A DNA stretch of 6,598 nucleotides from NCBI GenBank assembly GCA_903938935.1, contig CAJAFD010000183.1, forward strand, positions 1 through 6,598, written 5' to 3'. This DNA comes from an uncultured Opitutia bacterium. Its GTDB lineage: Bacteria; Verrucomicrobiota; Verrucomicrobiia; Opitutales; Opitutaceae. The notes beneath the pieces were generated by a model that saw only the letters and a list, made by a program, of their open reading frames with translations, did not search any database and was not told where the DNA came from. A program made the translations under genes and the position numbers. The first letter of the stretch is position 1; every line of letters begins with the position of its first letter. Of this stretch, positions 1-6,259 are shown piece by piece.

Positions 1-5
1 CCGTC

Positions 6-33
6 AAAAAGCTCTGAGTCTTCAGCTCAGCGC
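6..33 (-). terminator. Candidate terminator straddling the last stop codon
   Basis: On the minus strand CTGAG (30-26) pairs with CTCAG (18-14) across a 7-nt loop. Two further GC pairs (33-32 with 12-11) lie beyond one mismatch, and five T residues (10-6) follow directly. The stop codon (24-22) is in the loop. The stem is short and imperfect, so this is moderate evidence that the gene series ends here; the window edge prevents checking what follows. Confidence 0.45.
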
Positions 34-1038
34 CGCCCGCAACGCGCTCGCCGCCTCAGCCCAGACCGGCAACGCCCGCGTCGCCGCCTCGACCTCCAAC
101 CGCGCCACCAGCGCGTCGTCCGTCAACACCCGCCGCAGCGCGTCCGTCCAAGCCGCGCGATCGTTCGTCGCCACGGCCCAACAGCCGCCCGCCGTCGCAT
201 TTTCCCTCAAGACCAGCAAATCGCTGCACACGCACGGCACGCCTTGCCAGAGCGATTCGAGTAACGGCAAACCGCAGCCTTCCGCGATCGTCGGAAACAC
301 ACTCGCCCGCGCCCGCGCGTAAAGCCCCGCAACTGCCGCATCGTCCGCCGCCGCATGATAACGCAGCCCGCGGAAACGTGGCTCCAGCGCCCGCACCCGC
401 GCCACGATCGGCGCGCCGAAATGCGGATTCACCCGACCGACTACATTCAACTCAAAGTCCAGCCCTTCGCGCCACAACGTCTCGGCCGCATCAAGCAGCA
501 GCATTTGATTTTTCCGCGGCTCTAAAATTCCTACCGACACGAGTGACGCCGCGCGCTTCGCGCCGTCCATGCGCCGCGCCCGCGCCGCGCGATTAAAATC
601 CGATCCGAGCGCGAGCACGTCGACCGGTGGCATTTTCGCCAAACCCTGCCAGCGCCAAAACCCCAGCAACTCGTCGCGACTCGCCGCCGAGACCGCCCAC
701 ACGCGACCGAAATGCGCGAGCAATTTTAAATAAGAGGGATGCCGCGCCACACTCTGCGGCCACGTGATGTGCGGATGCTTGAGCGGGATCGCATCGTGAA
801 AAATCGCCGCCGTCCGACCCGCCTGCGTCGCGAGAAATTCGGTCAGCCCCGGACGTTCTTCCTCGGAAAACAATTCGCTCGTGAGAAACCAATCGTTGGC
901 GCCCATCCGTCGATCCCACGTCGCCCAATTCACCGCGCGCGCTGCGGGCCCCAGCTCCTCGGCCAACCGCGCGCTCACGCGCATCAATCCGGAACGATGC
1001 CCGGAGCCGCCGGTTTTGGTGGCGTCGAAAAAGATCAT
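22..1038 (-). CDS. GT4-family glycosyltransferase (GT-B fold), mannosyltransferase-like
   Basis: A 338-residue retaining glycosyltransferase of family GT4, expected to move a sugar from a nucleotide-sugar donor to a glycan or lipid-linked acceptor on the cytoplasmic side of the membrane. Seen in the sequence: an N-terminal glycine-rich stretch (TGGSGHRSG, 9-17), the acceptor-domain motif IFHDAIPL (79-86), the interdomain start of the donor-binding half SVGILEPRKNQ (168-178), and the EX7E signature EGCGLPLLE (253-261) that binds the donor in GT4. The length is normal for a short GT4 enzyme. There is no signal peptide or membrane segment. The ATG overlaps the stop of the upstream glycosyltransferase as ATGA, and GAGG lies 5 nt before it, so the start is well supported. 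The HD-containing N-terminal motif resembles WbdA/MtfB-like mannosyltransferases, but donor and acceptor cannot be read from the sequence. It is the last gene of the four-gene series. Confidence 0.9.
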   Translation of the reverse strand: MIFFDATKTGGSGHRSGLMRVSARLAEELGPAARAVNWATWDRRMGANDWFLTSELFSEEERPGLTEFLATQAGRTAAIFHDAIPLKHPHITWPQSVARHPSYLKLLAHFGRVWAVSAASRDELLGFWRWQGLAKMPPVDVLALGSDFNRAARARRMDGAKRAASLVSVGILEPRKNQMLLLDAAETLWREGLDFELNVVGRVNPHFGAPIVARVRALEPRFRGLRYHAAADDAAVAGLYARARASVFPTIAEGCGLPLLESLWQGVPCVCSDLLVLRENATAGGCWAVATNDRAAWTDALRRVLTDDALVARLEVEAATRALPVWAEAASALRAALS

Positions 1039-2258
1039 GACTGCCTCGGCGAGGCGATTGTCGCCTCGAACTGTTGCAGCAAGCGCGCCGCGTTTTTGTG
1101 CGCGTCAAAATTTTGTTCGACCCAGTGCCGCGCCGCTGCCCGGAATTTTTCCGCCCCGACATCGTCACTCGCCAACTGCCGCAAGGCCGCGACCCAGCGC
1201 GCCGGAGCGTCTTCGGGCACCACGATCCCACTCACCCCGTCGGTGATCGCCTCGGTTGTACCCGCGGTAGGCGAGGTCACGACCAACACGCCGCACGACA
1301 TCGCCTCAGGAATCACGTTGGGCAAACCATCACGATCCCCGCTCGGCGCGATCACGCCCGTGTGCAACAACACATCGGCCCATGCGAATTGCTCCCAGAC
1401 TTCGTGCTGCGGGAGATGACCACAAAAAGTCAGATCAGCCGCGATCCCGAGCAAACCCGCCATCTTTTCCAGCGCGGGCCGCAACGGACCGTCGCCGACG
1501 ATACGCGCTTGAAACGGTACGCTCGCCGCGCGCAACGCCGCGTAAATCCGCAGCTGATGATCGAGGCCCTTTTTCTCCACCAAGCGCGCCACGCAAATTA
1601 GGTGAAGCGGTTCCCGCGAAGAGCGCAGGCGCTTCATTTTTGGCAGTCGATCGAGGCCGCGGCGGATCGGTATAATCTTATCCGCCGCGATGCCACGTGC
1701 GACCAAGGCCGCTCGGCCCATTTCGGTCGAGGTATGAATGAAAGCGGCGTGCGCGAGCTTGTCGTTGAGCCACCAATCGCCGCCGTGTTCGTAAATATCG
1801 TACGCATGCGCCGCCGCGCTGAAACGATGGCCGTCGAGCCGCCAGAGCAGCCACGCCGCCGTGGCCGGCGCTCCGCCCCAGGCCGCGTGGATGAGGGCTG
1901 GCGGATTTTTCCGGAAACTACCGGCAAACAAACAGGCGAAGCCGGCACCGAGCATGTTCTCCCAAAAATTTATCCACGAGGGCGGCCGCCGTGTAAACAG
2001 ACCGTGTAGGACCTGCTTCAAGACTTCAGGTCGGCGCCCGCCTTCGTACGGAATCATCCAAAAAAGGGTGAGCAGACGCCATTTGTTGAAGCGCGTGACC
2101 GGCAAACCACGAAAGGAAATCAAGCCACCCCAGAGCGAATAGAGGCGCACGTTTACCCCGTGTGCGCGCATGGCGATGATTTCCCGTTGGAGAAAAGTCT
2201 CCGTGCTTTTGGGAAACGTGGTGAACAGGTAGGCGATGACAGGCTTCGAGTCGGACAA
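1035..2258 (-). CDS. GT4-family glycosyltransferase, WcaL/AmsK-like
   Basis: A 407-residue GT-B glycosyltransferase of family GT4. The N-terminus, YLFTTFPKSTETFLQREI (10-27), matches the FP-x-x-[ST]-ETF signature of the colanic-acid/exopolysaccharide enzymes WcaL and AmsK. The donor half begins with ICVARLVEKKGLD (221-233) and continues with ARIVGDGPLR (251-260) and GDRDGLPNVIPEAM (307-320). In the EX7E signature the first acidic residue is Asp310 and the second is Glu318; the aspartate form also occurs in GT4 relatives with RDGxPNV motifs. The start is TTG at 2258: an in-frame TGA lies three codons upstream and the next in-frame Met is residue 30, inside the conserved fold, so TTG is the only credible start. 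No Shine-Dalgarno is seen. The preceding gene stops 71 bp upstream, and the stop overlaps the next gene as ATGA. Probable role: adding a sugar to a lipid-linked or extracellular glycan; substrates unknown. Confidence 0.9.
   Translation of the reverse strand: MSDSKPVIAYLFTTFPKSTETFLQREIIAMRAHGVNVRLYSLWGGLISFRGLPVTRFNKWRLLTLFWMIPYEGGRRPEVLKQVLHGLFTRRPPSWINFWENMLGAGFACLFAGSFRKNPPALIHAAWGGAPATAAWLLWRLDGHRFSAAAHAYDIYEHGGDWWLNDKLAHAAFIHTSTEMGRAALVARGIAADKIIPIRRGLDRLPKMKRLRSSREPLHLICVARLVEKKGLDHQLRIYAALRAASVPFQARIVGDGPLRPALEKMAGLLGIAADLTFCGHLPQHEVWEQFAWADVLLHTGVIAPSGDRDGLPNVIPEAMSCGVLVVTSPTAGTTEAITDGVSGIVVPEDAPARWVAALRQLASDDVGAEKFRAAARHWVEQNFDAHKNAARLLQQFEATIASPRQS
1044..1047 (-). promoter_or_regulatory. 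Shine-Dalgarno GAGG for the distal GT4 gene
   Basis: On the minus strand GAGG sits 5 nt before the ATG at 1038, inside the end of the upstream gene. It is the only convincing ribosome-binding site in the window. Together with the ATGA overlap it points to translational coupling of the two GT4 genes. Confidence 0.6.
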
Positions 2259-2290
2259 GGTGGCTCAAAACTAGAGCGACGGGCGCATCG

Positions 2291-2351
2291 CGGCCAAGCG
2301 GATTGCGCGGGCCGGAGTCATTCTGCCGTTTAGGCGGAGGCCGCTTGGCCG
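2291..2351. repeat. 11-bp inverted repeat spanning the end of the lipid glycosyltransferase gene
   Basis: CGGCCAAGCGG (2291-2301) and CCGCTTGGCCG (2341-2351) are perfect inverted copies 39 nt apart. One arm encodes residues close to the C-terminus of the lipid glycosyltransferase and the other lies in the 71-bp gap before the TTG-started gene. In the minus-strand mRNA they could form a stable stem enclosing the stop codon. There is no T-tract after it, so termination is unlikely. Confidence 0.45.
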
Positions 2352-3550
2352 TTGGCCGGCGGGAAGGCGCGGCGCTGCAACTGGGCTTGGGCGACGTCGT
2401 TGGCGAGCCCGACGATCTCGTCGATCAAGAGCGTGGGATCTTCGTCGTAGCGAAGCTTGAGGAAATTTTCTTTCACGCGCGCATAGCTCGTGGGATCAGC
2501 CATCCACGTGTCGATGATGCGCGCGAAGTCCGCGGCGTTTTCGATTTTATTGGAGGCGGCGCCGTTGCGGAAAAATTTCCACGTGAGCTCTTCCTGCGGC
2601 ATGATGCCTTGAAAGGCGTTGAAAATAATCGGGCAGCGGAAATGCAGCGCCTTGGCGCACGTGGTCGTGCCGCCCCGGGTCACGATCGCGTCGCTCGCCT
2701 GCATGAGCAGATGGACGACTTCGGAATAACCTTCGAGGTAGCAGTTGAACTCGGGATTATTTGCGCGCCAGTGGACGAGTTCGTTGTAGGATTGCTTGTT
2801 TTTCCCGCAGATGACGATGGCTTGGACGCGGTCGGCGTATTTCACCAACGCAGGCAACAATTCGAGGTGCTGGTTGGCGCCGTTGCCACCGGTCGCGAGA
2901 AATACGGTAAAAAGGTCCGGCCGCAGCCCGAGGCGTTTGACGCGAAAGTTGCCGCGCTCGGCGGGGGTCACGGTCTCGAGGAGCGCGCGCGGCAACATGA
3001 GATTACCGCGCACGCGGGATTTTTCGGGCGCGATGCCGGACTTCACCGCAAAATCGCGCGCCGTGGGAGTGCGCGAAAAATACAAATCCACAGAGGGCTC
3101 GATCCAGTTACGCGAGTAGCCCCAGCCGCCGGAAAACTCGCCGCAATACGTGACGCAGCGCACGCGATTAGCCCCGAGCGTCTCGCGCGCGAGTTGGAAA
3201 AAACCGCGATTCAAACAATCATGCACGCTCAGGATGAGGTGCGGTTGATACTCGCGCAGCACGCTGATGAAATAACTGCGACCAAACGTGACATCGCGGC
3301 TGTTGATGTACGAAAGCAGCTCAACGAAAGTGTAGAACGCCGTGTGCAACCAGGGCGCGACTTTTTGGATGCGGTTGTAGAAGCCGACGCCCGCGCGATT
3401 CACGACGGAGGATTTTTCCAGCATCTGCTCGATGCGCACATCGACTTCGTGGCGATAGAGCTGAAAACACCACTCTGCAAACGCTTCAGCCCGGGCATCG
3501 TGTCCGCCGCCCGTAGAAGACGTGAGAATGAGGATACGAACTTTGGACAT
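2330..3550 (-). CDS. MGDG-synthase/UgtP-like lipid glycosyltransferase (GT28-type)
   Basis: A 406-residue GT-B glycosyltransferase resembling monogalactosyldiacylglycerol synthase and the processive diacylglycerol glucosyltransferase UgtP, which transfer galactose or glucose from UDP-sugar to diacylglycerol at the inner membrane face. Seen: the first strand and glycine loop ILILTSSTGGGHDARAEAF (6-24; GGGH at 14-17), the start of the C-terminal domain VFLATGGNG (216-224), a donor-site loop VTRGGTTTCAKAL (290-302) in the place of the family's K-P-G-G-x-T segment, and MPQEELTWKFF (317-327) in the place of the usual P-G-Q-E-x-x-N. No transmembrane segment is obvious, as expected for a peripheral enzyme. 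The ATG at 3550 places the first strand close to the N-terminus, as in the family. A longer reading from 3676 would add 42 Arg/Ser-rich residues and overlap the upstream gene, so it was not used. It follows the ketoacyl synthase by 82 bp. The lipid acceptor is inferred from the family. Confidence 0.85.
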   Translation of the reverse strand: MSKVRILILTSSTGGGHDARAEAFAEWCFQLYRHEVDVRIEQMLEKSSVVNRAGVGFYNRIQKVAPWLHTAFYTFVELLSYINSRDVTFGRSYFISVLREYQPHLILSVHDCLNRGFFQLARETLGANRVRCVTYCGEFSGGWGYSRNWIEPSVDLYFSRTPTARDFAVKSGIAPEKSRVRGNLMLPRALLETVTPAERGNFRVKRLGLRPDLFTVFLATGGNGANQHLELLPALVKYADRVQAIVICGKNKQSYNELVHWRANNPEFNCYLEGYSEVVHLLMQASDAIVTRGGTTTCAKALHFRCPIIFNAFQGIMPQEELTWKFFRNGAASNKIENAADFARIIDTWMADPTSYARVKENFLKLRYDEDPTLLIDEIVGLANDVAQAQLQRRAFPPANGQAASA

Positions 3551-3578
3551 GAGGCGACGTTGAGATAGCGGACTTAGC

Positions 3579-3590
3579 GCCGCGCGCGGC
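3579..3590. repeat. 12-bp GC palindrome between synthase and lipid glycosyltransferase genes
   Basis: GCCGCGCGCGGC is a perfect palindrome in the 82-bp gap. Alternating CG runs arise easily in GC-rich DNA, and no T-tract follows, so it is not a terminator. No other feature is seen in this gap. Confidence 0.3.
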
Positions 3591-3632
3591 AGGAGAGATC
3601 GATGCGTGCTGCGACGTGAAACGAAAACACGT

Positions 3633-4895
3633 TCAACGGGCTTGCTTGAACACGATGCTGACGTTGGCGCCGCCAAAACCGCTCACGTTATTGAGGGCGA
3701 ATTTGGGCTGTTGCGAAAGCGTGGTACGGATGATGTTCAATCCTTCACACTCCGGGTCGAGTTGGTTGATGTGGGCGGAGCCCGGCATAAATCCGTCGCG
3801 GACCGCGAGTGCGCAAAAACCGCTTTCCATCGCTCCGGCCAACGAGAGGCCGTGGCCGGTGAGCGCCTTAGTGCTACTGATCGCAGGGCGGGCGCCGCTA
3901 GGTTGAAAAATCGCGCGCAAAGCCCGCGCCTCGGAGGCGTCGCCGATCGGGGTCGAAGTGGCGTGGGCGTTGATGTAATCGATCGCTTCGGGCGCGGTAC
4001 CGGTCGAGCGCAGGGCGTTGGTCATGGCCGCCCGCAGGCCAAGGCCTTCGGGATGTGAGATCGCGACGTTGTGGCCGTCGGAGGACTGGCCCCAGCCCAT
4101 GACTTCGCAATAGGGGGTGACGCCACGACGGAGCACTTCGTCTTCGGTTTCAAGTACGAGGACGACGCCGCCGCCGGTGCCGACAAATCCATCGCGCCCG
4201 GTATCAAAGGGCCGGGACGCCGTCGCGGGGTCCGTCGAGAGCGACAAAGCGCGCATGCCGGCGAAGGGCAAAATCGCATCCATATTACCGTCTTCGGCGC
4301 CGACCACAAACATGCGTTTCTGACGCCCCAAAACGAGATCGTCATAGGCAAAGCCCAACGCGTGCGACGAAGAAGCGCACGCCGAGGCAAAGCCGCAGGA
4401 GGAGCCCTTAATTTTAAAATGCGCCACGAGGTTAAACTGCACCGCGCCCGAGATGGAAGCGACGATGCCTAGCGGCGAGCAGCGCATGACGCCGAGTTTG
4501 TGCATGCGCTCCAACATGTGACCCATCAGGTACGGCGAACCGCCCGAAGCGGCGTATAAACCCGTCGCGTCGTTGGAGACATCGGCTTCGCCCAGTTTGG
4601 CGTCGGCGATGGCCTGTTGCATCGCGCACCAAGCGTAGACCACGTGCGGCGACATGCCGCGTAGGAGCTCGCGCTTGATCGAAATTCCAGCCGGGAACGT
4701 CCAGTCTTCCGCGTCGGTAGAAGCCGTGTTAAATCCACGGACGGGCGCGGCGACCTTGACCGGGATTTCCGGAGTCTGAAACGGCGGGTAAAGTTCGAGT
4801 CCGTGGCGCAATTCCCGCAGGCTTTGCGTGACCGAAACCGCATCATTGCCTATGCTGGTGATGAAACCGAGGCCGGTAATAAAAACTCTGGGCAT
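3633..4895 (-). CDS. Beta-ketoacyl-ACP synthase, FabB (KAS I)-like
   Basis: A 420-residue condensing enzyme of the thiolase fold that elongates an acyl chain by decarboxylative condensation with malonyl-ACP. The full Cys-His-His triad is visible: Cys173 in SSCGFASACASSSH (165-178), His311 in NAHATSTPIGD (309-319) and His348 in SSTKALTGHGLSLAG (340-354), with Lys343 just before it. The C-terminal glycine loop VSGFGGANVSIVF (404-416) is also present. The segments RALS, RPFDTGRDGF, PAISSTKALTGH and ECEGLNII align by eye with E. coli FabB better than with FabF; the length fits both. The ATG at 4895 starts at the first strand (MPRVFITGLG), whereas an upstream TTG at 4928 would add 11 residues of no family character. 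No Shine-Dalgarno is seen. It lies 251 bp downstream of the ACP-dehydratase gene, beyond a terminator, and heads the glycosyltransferase series. It could be housekeeping, but the neighbours suggest a dedicated acyl chain. Confidence 0.92.
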   Translation of the reverse strand: MPRVFITGLGFITSIGNDAVSVTQSLRELRHGLELYPPFQTPEIPVKVAAPVRGFNTASTDAEDWTFPAGISIKRELLRGMSPHVVYAWCAMQQAIADAKLGEADVSNDATGLYAASGGSPYLMGHMLERMHKLGVMRCSPLGIVASISGAVQFNLVAHFKIKGSSCGFASACASSSHALGFAYDDLVLGRQKRMFVVGAEDGNMDAILPFAGMRALSLSTDPATASRPFDTGRDGFVGTGGGVVLVLETEDEVLRRGVTPYCEVMGWGQSSDGHNVAISHPEGLGLRAAMTNALRSTGTAPEAIDYINAHATSTPIGDASEARALRAIFQPSGARPAISSTKALTGHGLSLAGAMESGFCALAVRDGFMPGSAHINQLDPECEGLNIIRTTLSQQPKFALNNVSGFGGANVSIVFKQAR

Positions 4896-4967
4896 GCGTG
4901 GTGCAGGGTGAAGAAGCGCAGAAATCAAGGACCGTCAGCCAGTCCGTGCTTCCAAGCTTGTGTTGAG

Positions 4968-5006
4968 ATTATGGGATAAAATCGAGGGTGAAGTCCGCGC
5001 GGTCAA
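4968..5006 (-). promoter_or_regulatory. Candidate promoter region of the synthase-glycosyltransferase series
   Basis: The genes downstream of the 5085-5111 terminator need their own promoter in the 4896-5084 gap. On the minus strand TTGACC (5001-5006) matches five of six -35 positions, and CATAAT (4968-4973) matches five of six -10 positions. They are too far apart to form one promoter: TTGACC pairs only with a poor TTTTAT at 19 nt, and CATAAT pairs with CGGACT at 18 nt. Use of CATAAT would give a leader of about 65 nt. This marks a region, not a resolved promoter. Confidence 0.25.
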
Positions 5007-5084
5007 CGCGGGAGATGACCTTCGTTTCAAGTGACAAGCCACACGACTTACACCGCCATAGTCTCTTATACCAATAGTAGCGAC

Positions 5085-5111
5085 AAAAAACGGCGGCCGA
5101 TCGGGCCGCCG
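5085..5111 (-). terminator. Intrinsic terminator after the ACP-dehydratase gene
   Basis: On the minus strand a perfect 8-bp GC-only stem (arms at 5104-5111 and 5091-5098, CGGCGGCC and its complement) closes a 5-nt loop and is followed at once by six T residues (5090-5085). It lies about 35 bp after the stop of the ACP-dehydratase gene. Stem, loop and T-tract all meet the usual criteria for Rho-independent termination. It separates that gene from the ketoacyl synthase series. Confidence 0.85.
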
Positions 5112-5146
5112 CTGGAGAGCAAGAAAACAGGCAATATGCTCGAATT

Positions 5147-6130
5147 TTAGGCGCTGGCTGCGGCCCGCAGCGGCGTCGCGCTCGGGGTCGTCGGTTTGGT
5201 CGGAGCAGTGCCGTTGACCTCAGCCGCAGGCGGCGCGGGCGGCGGTACGACGGCTTCGGCATAGCCGAAGGTCAGCGTGATTTCCTCAGCGATGGCGGCC
5301 TTTTCTTGGCCGACGCGGATCGCGCCTTCGAACGTAGCCAAGGGCATTTTCATGCGCTTGGGCTTGATCGAGAGAGTCAAAATATCGCCAGGGCGGCAGA
5401 CGCGATGCGCGCGCACGCCTTCGCAGCCCGTGAAATAGATCATCGAGGAACTGATAACCTTACCGGGTTCGGGGGTCGCCCCCTCGAGCAAATACAACAC
5501 CGCGAGTTGCCCCAACGCTTCCAACATGATGGAAGCGGGCATCACGGGATTATTCTTAAAATGGCCTTGGAGGAACAGTTCTTGGCCGGAGATTTTATAT
5601 TTTCCGTTGGCTCCACTGGAGCTCACCGAAGCTTCGTTGAGAAACAAGAAGGGCGGCTGGATAGGCATCACGGCCGCGATCTGTTCGATCGGCAGGAACT
5701 TCGTGGGCTTGGGCAACGCGAGTCCGCGAATCTTACAATCGATGAACATCTTCACATCGCCGACCGTGCGCAGGTTGCGCAGTTCGTCGTTGTTGATCGA
5801 CATCTGCAAAACGTCTTCCACGAGGATGACGATTTCCATCATCGTGAGCGAATCGATGCCGAGATCTTCGATCAGACGCAGATCGTCGTCTGCATCCTTG
5901 AGTTTGATGCGCAAGTCAGGCTCGACGAAACGCTCGATGATGCCGATGACGACCGCCGGAACGTGCTCGGGATTGCCGGTTTTACGGTATTGCACCGCCG
6001 ACTCAAAAGCTGAGGGTGAACAACGCTTAAGAGCTTCTCTAAGCGATGCTTCGTCTTCCGGAGCAAACGGTTTTGGCGTGGCCAAAAACGGTTTAGCGCT
6101 ACCGGGATTGGGTGGTACTGCATCTGGCAT
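5147..6130 (-). CDS. ACP-FabZ-type 3-hydroxyacyl-ACP dehydratase fusion protein
   Basis: A 327-residue two-domain protein. Residues 1-25 are Pro/Ala-rich. Residues 27-55 form a charged segment I do not recognise. An acyl carrier protein domain spans about 56-137, with the 4'-phosphopantetheine site Ser94 in LGIDSLTMMEIV (90-101). A hotdog-fold dehydratase domain spans about 145-292, with His190 in FLQGHFKNNPVMP (186-198) and Glu204 in IMLEALGQ (201-208), 14 residues apart as in FabZ; FabA has Asp at the second site. The last 35 residues (293-327) are a Pro/Ala/Thr tail. It should dehydrate 3-hydroxyacyl chains to trans-2-enoyl chains, perhaps on its own carrier domain. The usual MPG after the catalytic His reads MPA (197-199). 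The ATG is fixed by an in-frame TAG five codons upstream. A terminator follows its stop codon, so it is probably its own transcript, although it faces the ketoacyl synthase gene as a likely partner. Confidence 0.9.
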   Translation of the reverse strand: MPDAVPPNPGSAKPFLATPKPFAPEDEASLREALKRCSPSAFESAVQYRKTGNPEHVPAVVIGIIERFVEPDLRIKLKDADDDLRLIEDLGIDSLTMMEIVILVEDVLQMSINNDELRNLRTVGDVKMFIDCKIRGLALPKPTKFLPIEQIAAVMPIQPPFLFLNEASVSSSGANGKYKISGQELFLQGHFKNNPVMPASIMLEALGQLAVLYLLEGATPEPGKVISSSMIYFTGCEGVRAHRVCRPGDILTLSIKPKRMKMPLATFEGAIRVGQEKAAIAEEITLTFGYAEAVVPPPAPPAAEVNGTAPTKPTTPSATPLRAAASA

Positions 6131-6139
6131 TATGGGTTT

Positions 6140-6167
6140 GTTCTAGGTCTGAGGGCTCGAAAGTAAA
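6140..6167 (-). promoter_or_regulatory. Candidate promoter of the ACP-dehydratase gene
   Basis: On the minus strand TTTACT (6162-6167) and TAGAAC (6140-6145) are separated by 16 nt, each matching four of six consensus positions. The -10 box ends nine bases before the ATG at 6130, so the predicted start would leave a leader of only about two or three bases. No Shine-Dalgarno is visible, in agreement with that. The match is moderate and could be chance. Confidence 0.35.
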
Positions 6168-6259
6168 CCCAATTTCTCAACCGCCAGCCCAACACGAACC
6201 CTATTCCGGCGTTTCAATACCCGTTAAAAACAAAGCCTCAATGACTCACGCCTATCGCC

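Noticed and set aside
593..1231. A 212-codon minus-strand frame overlapping the two GT4 genes
   Set aside because: It is an out-of-frame reading, rich in Arg, Ser and Gly, across two genes with strong motifs in another frame.
2303..3568. A 421-codon open frame on the plus strand opposite the lipid glycosyltransferase gene
   Set aside because: It is codon-aligned with the real gene, so it stays open simply because that gene avoids TTA, CTA and TCA codons. Its translation shows no family motif, while the minus strand has clear GT-B motifs.
3551..3676. N-terminal extension of the lipid glycosyltransferase by 42 residues
   Set aside because: It would overlap the synthase gene by 44 bp and adds an Arg/Ser-rich segment before the first strand of the fold. 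The ATG at 3550 fits the family.
4896..4928. TTG start adding 11 residues to the ketoacyl synthase
   Set aside because: The ATG at 4895 begins directly at the conserved first strand, and there is no ribosome-binding site favouring the TTG.
5062..5074. TATAAG on the minus strand just after the terminator as a -10 box for the synthase series
   Set aside because: No acceptable -35 lies 15-19 nt upstream; that position falls in the terminator T-tract and stem.
5306..6013. A 235-codon open frame on the plus strand opposite the ACP-dehydratase gene
   Set aside because: It is also codon-aligned antisense, rich in His, Asp and Arg without a recognisable fold. The minus-strand frame has intact catalytic motifs.
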